Source of the DNA: Methanosarcina spelaei
Lineage (GTDB): Archaea > Halobacteriota > Methanosarcinia > Methanosarcinales > Methanosarcinaceae
Direction of reading: 5' to 3'
DNA length: 32,070 nt
Assembly: GCF_002287235.1 (NCBI RefSeq)
Contig: NZ_LMVP01000390.1
Coordinates: forward strand, 1-32,070
Under the pieces are notes generated by a model, which was not told where the DNA came from, searched no databases, and saw only the letters and a list, made by a program, of their open reading frames with translations. Position 1 is the stretch's first letter. Each line of letters starts with the position of its first letter. Position numbers and translations under genes: made by a program. Shown here in pieces: positions 1-8,973 of this stretch.

Positions 1-548
1 AAGTAAATCCATATGGTGTTTATGATATTACTGCTAATGAAGGATGGGTAAATGTTGGAATAGATCATGATACTGCATCTTTTGCAGTTGAAAGCATACG
101 AAGATGGTGGAATATGATGGGATGTAAATCATATCCTGAAGCAAAAAAACTCATGATTACTGCTGATTGTGGTGGAAGCAATGGATATAGAGTAAGATTA
201 TGGAAAATGGAATTACAAAAGTTAGCTGAAGAAACTGGAATTGAAATTTCGGTTTGCCACTTCCCACCAGGAACAAGCAAATGGAATAAGATAGAGCACA
301 GATTATTTTCTTATATATCCATGAATTGGAGAGGGAAACCACTTACAAGCTACGAAGTAGTTGTGAATCTTATTGCGGCAACAACTACATCAAAAGGGCT
401 TAAAGTTAAGTGCATGTTAGATAAGAATGTATACAAAAAAGGAATTAAAACCACAAAGGAAGAAGTTGAAGAATTAGGAATTATTCGTGATGAGTTTCAC
501 GGAGAGTGGAACTATACAGTCAAGCCTAAAAAAGAGGAAGCTGCATAA
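1..548 (+). CDS. ISAzo13-type transposase, 3' part (5' end outside window)
   Basis: The frame is open from the left edge of the window (first full codon at base 3) to the TAA at 546-548, so only the C-terminal part of the protein is visible. It resembles the DDE transposases of the ISAzo13 family. The visible part carries ADCGGSNG, containing a candidate catalytic Asp, then HFPPGTSKWNKIEHRLFS, containing a candidate catalytic Glu, spaced as in DDE enzymes. The end is Lys/Glu-rich. An ATG at 114 opens a 144-residue frame, but the upstream codons read as continuous protein, so it is internal. A perfect hairpin follows 26 bases after the stop. Whether the element is intact cannot be judged from here. 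Family assignment is from memory of the motifs. Confidence 0.8.
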   Translation, partial: VNPYGVYDITANEGWVNVGIDHDTASFAVESIRRWWNMMGCKSYPEAKKLMITADCGGSNGYRVRLWKMELQKLAEETGIEISVCHFPPGTSKWNKIEHRLFSYISMNWRGKPLTSYEVVVNLIAATTTSKGLKVKCMLDKNVYKKGIKTTKEEVEELGIIRDEFHGEWNYTVKPKKEEAA

Positions 549-574
549 TTTATTTTGAGACAGTTCCTTAATCA

Positions 575-600
575 CTCTTCGGGAAGTATTTCCCGAAGAG
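575..600. terminator. 11-bp perfect hairpin after the transposase
   Basis: CTCTTCGGGAA (575-585), a 4-base loop GTAT, then the exact reverse complement (590-600). It lies 26 bases past the transposase stop and could end its transcript or mark the end of the insertion sequence. No clear T-run follows, so its role is inferred. The arms share the TTCGGG/CCCGAA core with the hairpin repeats at 16043-16202. Confidence 0.5.
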
Positions 601-722
601 AGTCTTCAAGAGTAAAAAAGAACGAGGAGACATAAAGGTACATATATTATAAGGTATTGTCATATAAAAACATCTACAAGACAGGAAATTTAGTACTTAA
701 CCGATGACCAGTGAATTTTATT

Positions 723-1703
723 TCAAACCAGGACAACTTTTTTGCCTAATTTGCCTGCAGCTTCTACAAATTCTTTTGTATCCACACCAGGAAATGTATC
801 TATAATACAAATATCAAATTTTTTGTCTAAATAATTCGCTAATTCTCTTATGTCCATGCTGTAAACTTCAAATTTATCTCCAGATGCTATTAATCCTTCT
901 TCACTGCCTGAAGGTTTGACTGGAAATCCATTAGCCTCTAAATTAATCAAGGTAATTTCTATTGCAGGACTCCATATATCATTAAAAACAACTTTTTGCG
1001 CGTTGGCTTTAAGGCAGGCTATTCCTAAAGTCCCAGGGCCACATGTACAATCAAGAACAGTAGGTTTCTCATACTCTTCCATAACTTTTTCAAGTATTTC
1101 TATTTTGGGCGATTTTGTCTTTGGAAACTCTATGTGAATTTCACGCTGATACTTATATATTCCTAAAGCACCATAAGGAGTCTGTACAATATCACATCTC
1201 AAATCGCACCCAGCAAGAAGCTCATATACATGAGGGTTAGAATCAGAATCTTTTATACCCACAATTTTTCTTATATCTCCTTTTAAAACCCCACTAACTT
1301 CTCTCACTTCCTTTATAATTCTTTCAGCACATCTTTTATCCATTTCATTAGATAATATTACTAAAGAATCCTTAGGCAAATAAGGAACAGAATCAGTTGG
1401 ATAGCCAGGAGTCACAAGAGGAACACACGAGTTCCTTAAATTAGCTTTTTTATTTTTTACTCCTTCGTCAATCATTATTTTTAGTACATGTGATATTACA
1501 ATATCAAGATGCCTTTTACCGCATTTACAACTTCCAAAATAGTTATCTATTTCATCTAAGTTAATCTGTTCTGCTAGAGGAGAGAATTTCTTTATTTTTC
1601 CTATTTTGCAATTGTTGCACGGTTTGTAGAATAATTCAATGTCTTTCAGTGTTTCCGAAATAGGCCTTATGCACTTATCTCCACACCTACACCTCATTTC
1701 CAT
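723..1703 (-). CDS. Cys-rich class I SAM-dependent methyltransferase, substrate unknown
   Basis: 326 residues. The C-terminal half has a class I methyltransferase fold signature: motif I LDCTCGPGTLGI at about 217-228, an acidic residue after the next strand (FNDIWSP, about 240-246), D284 in a third strand and a motif-IV-like IIDTFPG at about 301-307. The N-terminal 65 residues carry Cys pairs (C5/C7/C11, C29/C32, C59/C61) suggestive of a zinc ribbon. The middle (about 95-200) is unassigned and may bind the substrate. The layout of a nucleic-acid-binding N-terminus plus methylase recalls tRNA methyltransferases, but IIDTFPG is not a classical NPPY, so base-amino methylation is not supported. 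It is transcribed away from the transposase, with no close partner. Methyltransferase is fairly sure; RNA target is a guess. Confidence 0.7.
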   Translation of the reverse strand: MEMRCRCGDKCIRPISETLKDIELFYKPCNNCKIGKIKKFSPLAEQINLDEIDNYFGSCKCGKRHLDIVISHVLKIMIDEGVKNKKANLRNSCVPLVTPGYPTDSVPYLPKDSLVILSNEMDKRCAERIIKEVREVSGVLKGDIRKIVGIKDSDSNPHVYELLAGCDLRCDIVQTPYGALGIYKYQREIHIEFPKTKSPKIEILEKVMEEYEKPTVLDCTCGPGTLGIACLKANAQKVVFNDIWSPAIEITLINLEANGFPVKPSGSEEGLIASGDKFEVYSMDIRELANYLDKKFDICIIDTFPGVDTKEFVEAAGKLGKKVVLV

Positions 1704-1946
1704 ATACTTAAATTGGAATATTTTGTATAAGTACTATGTCATTTCTTATTATTCCCATTATTTTTTATTACCTCTTATTATATTTTATTACACATTGTTT
1801 ATATTTTATCATCCATTAACATTTATTGACACCACTTGCTAACTTGCTATTTTATCATTTTATTTCTGGATTAGCCCTCAAAGTTAAGTAAAGTCTGATT
1901 TAATTTTATCTAGTCCTGGACTTCGGAACCTGTACTGTGTTTCAAT

Positions 1947-3239
1947 TTATTCTTCCGCAATATCCTTAATTTTCGCTCCAAGGCTGCACATATCTTTAAA
2001 GAAACCCGGGTAAGAAATCGATACAGCCTCTGTTGTGTCAATTGTTGTACTTCCTGCAACCATTCCTGCTATTGAAAGAGCCATAACTATCCTATGGTCA
2101 TCCCAGCCATGCACTGCTGCTCCATGCAGTTTTCCACCGGTAATGGTCAGACTTTCTCTTTCTTCTTTAAGGTCTACTCCAAGCTTCGGAAGTTCGGTTG
2201 CGAGGGCTCGCAGGCGGTCCGTTTCCTTATATCTGACATGTTCGGCATTTTCAATTCTGCTAGTTCCTTCGGCAACTGCAGCCAGGACAGCGACAGTAGG
2301 GACAAGGTCAGGGCTTGCTCCGGCGTCAAAAGTTGTAGCTTTTAATTGTCTTCCTCCCTTAACAGTCACATTGCCTGCTTCTTTATCCCAGGTAATATCT
2401 GCTCCCATTTGTCTCAAGATTTCGATGATTACCTTATCTCCCTGTTTTGATGGAAAGAGATTTTTGACTGTAATCTCAGATCCGTTCGTCATAGCTGCGG
2501 CTGCAAGGAGGTAGGATGCAGAGGAAAAGTCGCCAGGAACAGTATAATCTTTGAAATCGTACTTCTGTTTTCCTGGGATTATGAACCTGGTACCGTTACT
2601 TTCATCGATATGAACTTTAATGCCTGCCAGTTCAAGCATTTCAAGGGTTACGTCCACATAAGGTCTTGACTTAAGTTTTCCTGTGATAGAAAGGGTAGTA
2701 CTGTTTTCGGCAAGTGGACAGGTTATTAGAAGGGCCGAGATAAACTGGGAACTGATAGAGCCGTCAATACTCACATCCTTTCCCTTAAGTCCGCCTTTAA
2801 CAACAAGTGGAGCTCTCTCGTTTCCTCGAGTGGAGCAGGCTTTTACTCCCAATTTATTAAGGACTTCAAGAAGAGGCCCGTTTGGCCGGGTACGAAGGGA
2901 AGCATCTCCGGTAAGCACTGTAACCCCATCAGTAAATGCTGCTATTGCGGTCATAAACCGAAGAGTTGTCCCAGAATTTGCAGCATCAATTACGTCATCA
3001 GGGACATTTGGTTTCCCATTAATTCCATGAATAATAAGCTTGTCTTCTTCCCTCTCAACCGAAGCACCAAACATCTCGGAAGCCCGGACTGTGGCAAGAG
3101 TATCGGCCGAAATCAGGGGATGCCTGATGGTTGATTCTTTCGAAAGAGCTGCCAGGGCTACAGCCCTGTGGGTGTAACTCTTTGAGGGTGGGGCAAAGAC
3201 TTCCCCTTTGATTAAGGATTTGTCAATAGAAACACGCAT
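1947..3239 (-). CDS. aroA: 3-phosphoshikimate 1-carboxyvinyltransferase (EPSP synthase)
   Basis: Transfers the enolpyruvyl group of PEP to shikimate-3-phosphate, the sixth step of the shikimate pathway to chorismate; cytosolic. At 430 residues it has the usual length. Family motifs are visible in order: the N-terminal substrate-binding APPSKSYTHR (17-25, with K20 and S21), NSGTTLR (87-93), SISSQ (160-164), the catalytic Asp in GASPDLVPT (D310) and KETDR (337-341, with E338). The start ATG at 3237-3239 fits the family start MRVSI. No strong Shine-Dalgarno is visible. It lies upstream of the methyltransferase and downstream of thyA on the same strand, but gaps of about 185-240 A+T-rich bases suggest separate transcription. 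Nothing in the protein looks damaged. Confidence 0.96.
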   Translation of the reverse strand: MRVSIDKSLIKGEVFAPPSKSYTHRAVALAALSKESTIRHPLISADTLATVRASEMFGASVEREEDKLIIHGINGKPNVPDDVIDAANSGTTLRFMTAIAAFTDGVTVLTGDASLRTRPNGPLLEVLNKLGVKACSTRGNERAPLVVKGGLKGKDVSIDGSISSQFISALLITCPLAENSTTLSITGKLKSRPYVDVTLEMLELAGIKVHIDESNGTRFIIPGKQKYDFKDYTVPGDFSSASYLLAAAAMTNGSEITVKNLFPSKQGDKVIIEILRQMGADITWDKEAGNVTVKGGRQLKATTFDAGASPDLVPTVAVLAAVAEGTSRIENAEHVRYKETDRLRALATELPKLGVDLKEERESLTITGGKLHGAAVHGWDDHRIVMALSIAGMVAGSTTIDTTEAVSISYPGFFKDMCSLGAKIKDIAEE

Positions 3240-3424
3240 GTGTACCAGATCTCTTCTATTTCTTATTTTTGGATTTTTTATGGGATTCAGATGCTTACTT
3301 CTAGCTTTTGAATATTTTTACAATACTGCTAATAAATTAAGCAAAGTTTAATAACTTTTATAGCCCTGCTAATAAATTAAACAAAATTTAATATCTTGAA
3401 CGAGTTTAGAACTTAGTTTAAATC

Positions 3425-4078
3425 TCAGTTCACTCCTTTTATAACGTTTTCTACCATGTCCCAGTCATGATCATAGATATGTGCTGAGATACTGATAGTT
3501 GTGATCGTTCCGGGTTCTGTTCCCACTCTATCAGCCACGTACTCGAGGAGTTTCGAGAGTCCATAAAGGTTTGCCGGATAAGCTCCCCCAAAGTCGTGGC
3601 TTCTAAAAAGAGTTGTGAGGTGCATCCTTCCGTCTCTTATTTTAAAGTCGTCAAGCATCATGCAGGGAACTTCATTAACTTTCGTATCCATAGGAGGAAT
3701 CCAGGTAACCGCAATTGCTCGTCTGGAAGTAGGGTTTTCCTGCAGCTTTTCGATTACATAATCTATTTGATCAACTTTTCCATGCCAGTTTCGAAGACGC
3801 TGCCCGTATGTGTATTCAAAGTCCTGTGTGTTTTCTCCCGAAATTAGTTGTTTCGCGTACTCTTCAAGCCTTTCCTCATTCCAGGCAGTCTCACGTGGGA
3901 TCCTGTCAGTATAGGGATCTTCAATTATGATCATCAAATCCATAAATTCCCTGATCTGGCTTCCTCTTTCATCCGTAATAACCTGCCCGTGATTTCGGAT
4001 GATGTTAAGCCCGCGATACCATGCATCAGAGATAGTTTTTGCCCTGACAATTCTACCAATTTCAAATCTGTCTTCCAT
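3425..4078 (-). CDS. thyA: Thymidylate synthase, methanogen type
   Basis: Converts dUMP to dTMP using a C1-carrying reduced pterin; in methanogens the carrier is probably a methanopterin-type cofactor rather than folate. At 217 residues it is shorter than bacterial ThyA (about 264), as is typical of the methanogen branch. The catalytic cysteine sits in EVPCMM (C139). The substrate-binding block FRSHDFGGAYPANLYGLSKL (158-177) follows, and SAHIYDHDWDMV near the C-terminus matches the family's dUMP-binding end. The ATG is at 4076-4078, preceded by a weak GGGGAA. It stands alone between aroA and htpX. ThyX, the flavin-dependent alternative, is excluded by these motifs. Confidence 0.93.
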   Translation of the reverse strand: MEDRFEIGRIVRAKTISDAWYRGLNIIRNHGQVITDERGSQIREFMDLMIIIEDPYTDRIPRETAWNEERLEEYAKQLISGENTQDFEYTYGQRLRNWHGKVDQIDYVIEKLQENPTSRRAIAVTWIPPMDTKVNEVPCMMLDDFKIRDGRMHLTTLFRSHDFGGAYPANLYGLSKLLEYVADRVGTEPGTITTISISAHIYDHDWDMVENVIKGVN

Positions 4079-4550
4079 TGAAAATTCCCCGATAAAATCA
4101 GGATAGAGTATGCACGATTAATTCCCTGATCCGAAATCTCTCAAATCCAAAATTTGATTAGTGTCCATAATTTTGGGATTTTCGGATGTATTTGCTATAG
4201 CTAGAATATGGTGCAATATTCTGCATAGATGGTTATTTATCCTATTTTCTTTATTCACCATTTTCTTTTATAAGTGCTTTCTCTAAGATATGACTTAAAA
4301 CTTTACTATGCATATTGATAGCATATAACACGCCTAATTTAAAAAAATTCCGGACAAAAAGGATGGAAATTCCGGACAAAAAATATGGAAAAAAGATTAA
4401 ATAATATTTAAGAAAGTAAGCAGTTGAACATAAACTGAGTTAAAACCCGGAATACAAAATCTGGATAAAAGGATAAAATTAAAAACTTAAAAAAGCCAAA
4501 GAAAAAAGCCTGGTAAAAGAATCAAAAGATTAAAGGTTCGAGAAATATTC
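4079..4550. other. Intergenic region thyA-htpX with a 22-bp tandem duplication
   Basis: 472 bases without a convincing gene. Two adjacent copies of a 22-base unit starting ATTCCGGACAAAAA lie at 4347-4368 and 4369-4390; they differ at two positions. The rest is A+T-rich and probably holds the thyA promoter and the htpX 3' end. Confidence 0.5.
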
Positions 4551-5414
4551 TCAGAACCTCATTGCTCTAAGGCGTTTTACTCTCTCATCAGTTGCAGGGT
4601 GAGTGCTGAAGAGAGACTGGATAGCTCCTCCTTTTAACGGATTGACAATAAACATATGGGCACTGCTTTCTTTTGCCTGCACATCTGAGACTTTTGGACT
4701 GTAATTAGAGTTCCCATATTCGAGTTTTTCAAGGGCACTGGCAAGAGCCCAAGGTTTCCTGGATATACTGGCTCCTTCTGCATCGGCTGCATATTCTCTT
4801 GACCTTGAAATTGCAAGTTGAATCAAAGTTGCAGCAATAGGTGCCACAACAGCCATTACAATGAGGCCTATGATTCCTCCGTTGTCATCATCCCTGTTGC
4901 CGCCAAAGCCACCAAAAATTGCAGCCCACTGTGCCATACTAGCTAGCATTGTGACGACGCCTGCAAGGGTTGCAGCTATAGCACTTATTAAGGTATCTCT
5001 ATTCTTTACATGTGCAAGCTCGTGTGCCAGCACACCTTCCATTTCTTCATAAGAGAGCAGCTCAAGAATTCCTGTTGTAGCAGCCACAGCCGCATGCTCT
5101 GGGTTTCTCCCGGTTGCAAAGGCGTTTGGCATTCCGGACTCTACGATATACACTTTGGGCTTTGGGATTCTTGCTTTCATAGCCAGTCCATCGACGATCC
5201 TGTGAAGGTTCGGAGCCTCCGCAGGTGAAACTTCTTTTGCCCTGTACACTTTGAGTACTATTTTGTCGCTGTACCAGTAACTTCCAAAATTCATAATTAC
5301 TGCAAACAGGAACGCAATAATCATTCCGCTCGTACCACCAAAGTAGTCTCCTATCAAAACAAGGAGGCCTGTAAGGAAGGCAAGCAAAATTGTAGTTTTA
5401 AGCATGTTCTTCAT
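4551..5414 (-). CDS. htpX: HtpX-type membrane zinc metalloprotease
   Basis: M48-family protease that degrades damaged membrane proteins. 287 residues, normal for HtpX. Two hydrophobic segments lie near the N-terminus (about 7-22 and 31-48). The zinc motif HELAH is at 131-135 and the third zinc ligand is E207 in [12 protein letters not shown] Gly/Asp-rich loop (about 167-181) precedes a further hydrophobic stretch (about 182-203). The C-terminus has the family motif [14 protein letters not shown]. The start used is the ATG at 5412-5414; a second ATG lies three codons later. A GGGAGG sits about 20 bases upstream, rather far for ribosome binding. No neighbours are close enough for an operon. The active site is complete. 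Confidence 0.94.
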   Translation of the reverse strand: MKNMLKTTILLAFLTGLLVLIGDYFGGTSGMIIAFLFAVIMNFGSYWYSDKIVLKVYRAKEVSPAEAPNLHRIVDGLAMKARIPKPKVYIVESGMPNAFATGRNPEHAAVAATTGILELLSYEEMEGVLAHELAHVKNRDTLISAIAATLAGVVTMLASMAQWAAIFGGFGGNRDDDNGGIIGLIVMAVVAPIAATLIQLAISRSREYAADAEGASISRKPWALASALEKLEYGNSNYSPKVSDVQAKESSAHMFIVNPLKGGAIQSLFSTHPATDERVKRLRAMRF

Positions 5415-6250
5415 GACTCATCACACGACGTCCTCCCAGGCTAATGTCTGGGTTTTCGGTCTTTGATTCTTATTTCTGAACTTATTTTTATAAATTAAGC
5501 AGATTAGAAGCGGTTATATATTTTTCTGAACACAGATATATACTTATTCTCCTGCAAACGCAGGTTAGTACAATTGTGCTATTCTATTTCCTTATTTATC
5601 TTAAATCAATTTAAAATTATCTTAAAAGGCAATTTTATCCTCAAATTGGGAAATCTCATTCAAGAAATTATATTTTTCTCTGGAATCTCCCCCCATCAAA
5701 GCTTACATTAATAACTAGTATCTCTTTTTTGATATATTTACATTTGCATGTTTTAGGTATAATTTAGTTTGATTTCAAACTATTATTGCAACTTCAGGTA
5801 TATGTATTTATTGAAAAACTGACTCCAAAACCTAAATCTGTGTTATGAATTTTATATTCAGTTAAGATACGATTTATAAGAAATGTGTTATTTTCTTTGC
5901 CATTGTCTGTAAATCTATAAATGCAAATCGAGACGAGCCTATAATTACAGTAGCATTACAGTAGCCACTTTAACGTTGACAGATTCCTTAACCGAATACA
6001 AATAAGTCCTGTTTAATTCCCGGGATACACTGGAATCCGACTTTCCGCAGATGTTCTCAAAAAAACAACAATTCTCTTGCTATCGTTTTTGGGGAATTTC
6101 TCAAAAAAGGATAGGTCGTGTAAGTTATAAAGTATATAGCTTGTCGGACGGTGTGAGGAAATGAGAACTATAAAAAAGATGGAAACAACTGCATAAAAAC
6201 TGGCTTGAAAAAATAAAGAAAAAGATAGAGGGAATTTAACTTCCTCTAAA
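5415..6250. other. 836-base intergenic region, mostly A+T-rich
   Basis: No convincing gene. It contains an 11-base tandem duplication ATTACAGTAGC (5944-5954 and 5955-5965) and a small CCTGC-AAAC-GCAGG hairpin near 5552-5565. On the plus strand a TATA-like stretch near 6130-6138 precedes GAGGAA and an ATG at 6161 that opens only 11 codons. That could be a leader or nothing. Confidence 0.4.
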
Positions 6251-6922
6251 TTATAACTTATTCATACCCCAGCCGATATTAACTTTATTCTTTATATAGC
6301 TGTTATCTGTGAACGTGATTAATTTTCCGGGGTTTTGTTTCCAACCATATAGATAAACTCCATAATTACAATTTTTAAATGTGTTTTTCGCAACTGTGGG
6401 AATACTGTTCTTATCACCTACATAGAGTCCATATTTTGAATTAGAAATCGTGTTACCCTTAAGAGTTTGGTCATAGGTGTTATACAGTGCAACAGTTCCG
6501 CCTTTAATCTGATTGTTCATTATAGTAACGCCGTATGATGATTTCCCTTGTAAGGTGATACCACAATTATTGAAGTAGTTGTTTCGGATAATTGCGTTAG
6601 CACCAGCGTTATTGGCTGTTACTCCCTTCTTTGTAATTGTGAATCCGTTTATAGTACCGGATTTCCCTTTATCATAATAGAAACCGTAAACATTCGGATA
6701 TTTCGTTCCTACAATATACAGTTCCTTGGTAATTTTAACATTTTCTTTATATGTGCCTGATGCAACTTGTATAATGTCTCCGGGGATTGCTGCGTTTACA
6801 GCACTTTGAATTGTCTTGTATTTTTCTTTTGACCCTACGTTTAGGGTAGCTGCTGACGCAGTAGATGCCAATAATAATAATATTAGCATTACTGAAGTTA
6901 AAATTACTTTGTTTGTTTTCAT
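6251..6922 (-). CDS. Secreted right-handed beta-helix (PbH1-repeat) protein
   Basis: 223 residues. A clear Sec signal peptide (Lys-rich start, hydrophobic core about 7-20, cleavage after ASA near residue 24) sends it outside the cell. The mature part begins with the pectate-lyase/NosD-like opening YKTIQSAVNAAIPGDIIQV (about 35-53) and then TYKENVKI. It continues as repeated beta-helix coils with Asn-rich turns such as IIRNNYFNN, TIMNNQI and LKGNTISNSKYGLYVG. It ends without a membrane anchor, PGF-CTERM tail or S-layer domain, so it may be freely secreted or wall-associated. Methanosarcina encode many such surface proteins; substrate and function are unknown. At 223 residues it is short for this class. 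The start ATG at 6920-6922 follows AGGA. It stands alone, with long gaps on both sides. Confidence 0.75.
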   Translation of the reverse strand: MKTNKVILTSVMLILLLLASTASAATLNVGSKEKYKTIQSAVNAAIPGDIIQVASGTYKENVKITKELYIVGTKYPNVYGFYYDKGKSGTINGFTITKKGVTANNAGANAIIRNNYFNNCGITLQGKSSYGVTIMNNQIKGGTVALYNTYDQTLKGNTISNSKYGLYVGDKNSIPTVAKNTFKNCNYGVYLYGWKQNPGKLITFTDNSYIKNKVNIGWGMNKL

Positions 6923-7349
6923 GTCCTATTCCTACTCATTTCATTTTTCCATAGATAATACAAATAATTTTGATTTGTTATAAAGTCTTAAACTTTTCCA
7001 TTTTTATTTGAGTATTATAAAATAGGTTAATTTTTTGTGGAAAATAACAGACAATTTATTTTCTTCTCTGTCTGTGTTCTCACAAACTTAAAATTCTATT
7101 TTTCTATACATCTGTTTTACTTTTTATGATCTGTTTTATACAAAAATTAAACTTTAATTGTTAGCAGTGAGTTGATCCCAAAACTCAAAATTACTTCTTT
7201 TGATCTCGTTTTGTAAGCAACTGATAGAGTTTCTGGATTTTGGGTTCCAATCGTTAATTTTCACACTCGATTGAATTCCAAACATTACAACTTATAAACA
7301 TCTATATAATTTGTATTACCAAAGTATCTAACAATTAACATTTTATGCC

Positions 7350-7445
7350 CTGTTCTAAAATCTGGTGATTTTTGTGTTTCTTGATTGAAAATCTGAATCA
7401 GTAAGAAGAATTCAGGCTTCATTTAAACTAAATATTCGAGATCTT
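7350..7445. repeat. Dispersed intergenic repeat, copy A
   Basis: About 95 bases closely matching 17602-17696 in the same orientation. The longest exact shared block is TTTCTTGATTGAAAATCTGAAT, 22 bases at 7377-7398 and 17629-17650. The flanking AAATC-GGTGATTTTTGTG in this copy aligns to AAATCCAGTGATTTTTGTA in the other. Both copies are intergenic and have no coding potential. Confidence 0.7.
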
Positions 7446-7651
7446 CCAACACTAATAGGGTCCTTCCAAATCAGTGATAAAATTAAGGGTACAGAATGTT
7501 TATTTTGGACAACGTATATTCATTCAGAGTTCATTTAGAGTTTCCCTAATTAAGTTACACTCCAAAAACCAATTTTTTAGATAAAACAGCTATAATAACA
7601 TTTAAAATTGATAAATAAATGCGATAAAAACTTTATTTGCCCACAACCGTT

Positions 7652-7776
7652 GTTTGTTCGTTATTAAGGCATCTGATGTCATTTTCACTCATTAAAAATT
7701 CAATGCTAAATATAAGGAAAAATCAATGTTTAATTTACTAATTAAAGTGTATAAAATCCTTAAATAACAAACAAAC
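7652..7776. repeat. Imperfect inverted repeat pair
   Basis: GTTTGTTCGTTATTAAGG (7652-7669) is nearly the reverse complement of CCTTAAATAACAAACAAAC (7758-7776), with an 88-base spacer. It could be the ends of a small non-autonomous element or a chance A+T-rich match. Confidence 0.35.
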
Positions 7777-8080
7777 TGTTTAATGAACGTAACATAGTTG
7801 AAGGATGACTGATATATATTTAATTGGACAAATAAGGCTTAATAACTCTTAAAAAACCGATCATCTTTCAGAGGGTTTATTAGTCAATAGATCACGTTCA
7901 AAGGATTGGGATCATTTTCAAAAGTAGCTTCTTATCAGAGTACAGTACTTCTGAGCTTATTTCTGAGCTTATTATATGACCACCAACTAAATTTTTTTAC
8001 ACTAACGCTTAGAATCCAAAAAATTTCTTATTTAATGGTAAATTCGCTATCTTTGAATTGATTCAAGCATCAAGTTTTGT

Positions 8081-8120
8081 GAACATACTTCGGAATCATT
8101 GAACATACTTCGGAATCATA
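8081..8120. repeat. 20-bp tandem duplication
   Basis: GAACATACTTCGGAATCATT at 8081-8100 is followed directly by the same 20 bases with only the last one changed (8101-8120). It lies just past the 3' end of the winged-helix regulator. Confidence 0.75.
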
Positions 8121-8163
8121 GTACTAGGCAAAGATTATGCTCAATAATTTAATTTCCATGACA

Positions 8164-8973
8164 TTAGTTATTAGAATCCTGTAAATGCCTAATATGTTTT
8201 TCAACAACTGGCTCATATACATGATTTATTCTGTAAATTGTATTTCTTCCTTTTTTTGTTTCTATTATAAGGCCAATTTCTCTGAGATTTTTTATATACC
8301 AACTGACTGTAGCCCTAGATACTCTAAGTTCACGTGCAAGAGCAATGTTTGTATTACACTTACAAGTTAGTATTTCTAAAATTATTCTTTGATTCGTTAC
8401 ATTTTGAAGAGCAGAAATAACTTTTATTTCTTCCTCATTATAAGCAAAATTATTTTCGAAGAATCTTGTCTTCCCACCTTCTCTATAGGCTTCGATTTTG
8501 TTCTGGGATTCAAGGGCTTTTATGTGATACTTTATATGTTCTCTATCTAATCCTACATTTCCTACAATCTCACTAATATATGCTCCGGGTTTGTTTTTGA
8601 TATAGGTGTAAATACTAAGACGGCTGGGATTGTCAAGTACATTTCCAGAATTTACAATTTTATATCCTGCTATTGAGAAAATTAGCCTGGTGTAAAGGAA
8701 GTCAAAAGCCGTTGAGATATACACTATAGCCAGCCATAAAAGAAACTGCCAGTAGGGTATTTCGATGACTTGAAGCTCTACCATTTTTTCTCCATTAATT
8801 GGGACTCCGAATTGATCATCTGGAATAGGTTCTATAATATATTCAGTAGCCTCAGCTGTTTCTATCAAAAAAATAAACAATAAAAAGAGAAGTAGTTTAT
8901 TTTGAAGCTTAAATATAATAGACGGCTTTAAGCGTGTAGTACTCCGTTCCAATGATTGATTTTCCGAACACAT
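8164..8973 (-). CDS. Membrane-anchored regulator with two winged-helix domains
   Basis: 269 residues. A hydrophobic export signal at about 26-40 ends in ETAEA. A short predicted outside segment follows, starting EYIIEPIPDDQFG (44-56), then a membrane span (about 74-100) and a cytoplasmic part with two winged helix-turn-helix domains. The first (about 115-172) has DNPSRLSIYTYIKNKPGAY and IKYHIKALE; the second (about 183-250) has RELRVSRATVSWYIKNLREIGLI, the typical recognition helix and wing. This is a one-component design: a surface segment linked through one span to DNA-binding domains, known from other Methanosarcina regulators. The ATG at 8971-8973 makes it overlap the upstream gene by 65 bases; a TTG seven codons later is the only other start before the signal. 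The signal sensed and the target genes are unknown. Confidence 0.75.
   Translation of the reverse strand: MCSENQSLERSTTRLKPSIIFKLQNKLLLFLLFIFLIETAEATEYIIEPIPDDQFGVPINGEKMVELQVIEIPYWQFLLWLAIVYISTAFDFLYTRLIFSIAGYKIVNSGNVLDNPSRLSIYTYIKNKPGAYISEIVGNVGLDREHIKYHIKALESQNKIEAYREGGKTRFFENNFAYNEEEIKVISALQNVTNQRIILEILTCKCNTNIALARELRVSRATVSWYIKNLREIGLIIETKKGRNTIYRINHVYEPVVEKHIRHLQDSNN

Larger units (their letters stand above)
6923..8163. other. 1.24-kb intergenic region with repeats and no clear gene
   Basis: Very A+T-rich and without a credible reading frame. It holds one copy of the dispersed repeat (7350-7445), an imperfect inverted repeat of 18/19 bases with arms at 7652-7669 and 7758-7776, and an exact-but-one 20-base tandem duplication (8081-8120). 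It separates two minus-strand genes, so it should contain the 3' end of the regulator transcript and the promoter of the beta-helix gene. Confidence 0.5.

Noticed and set aside
6161-6196. 11-codon plus-strand frame with GAGGAA and a TATA-like box
   Set aside because: Too short to support as a gene; noted only as a possible leader.
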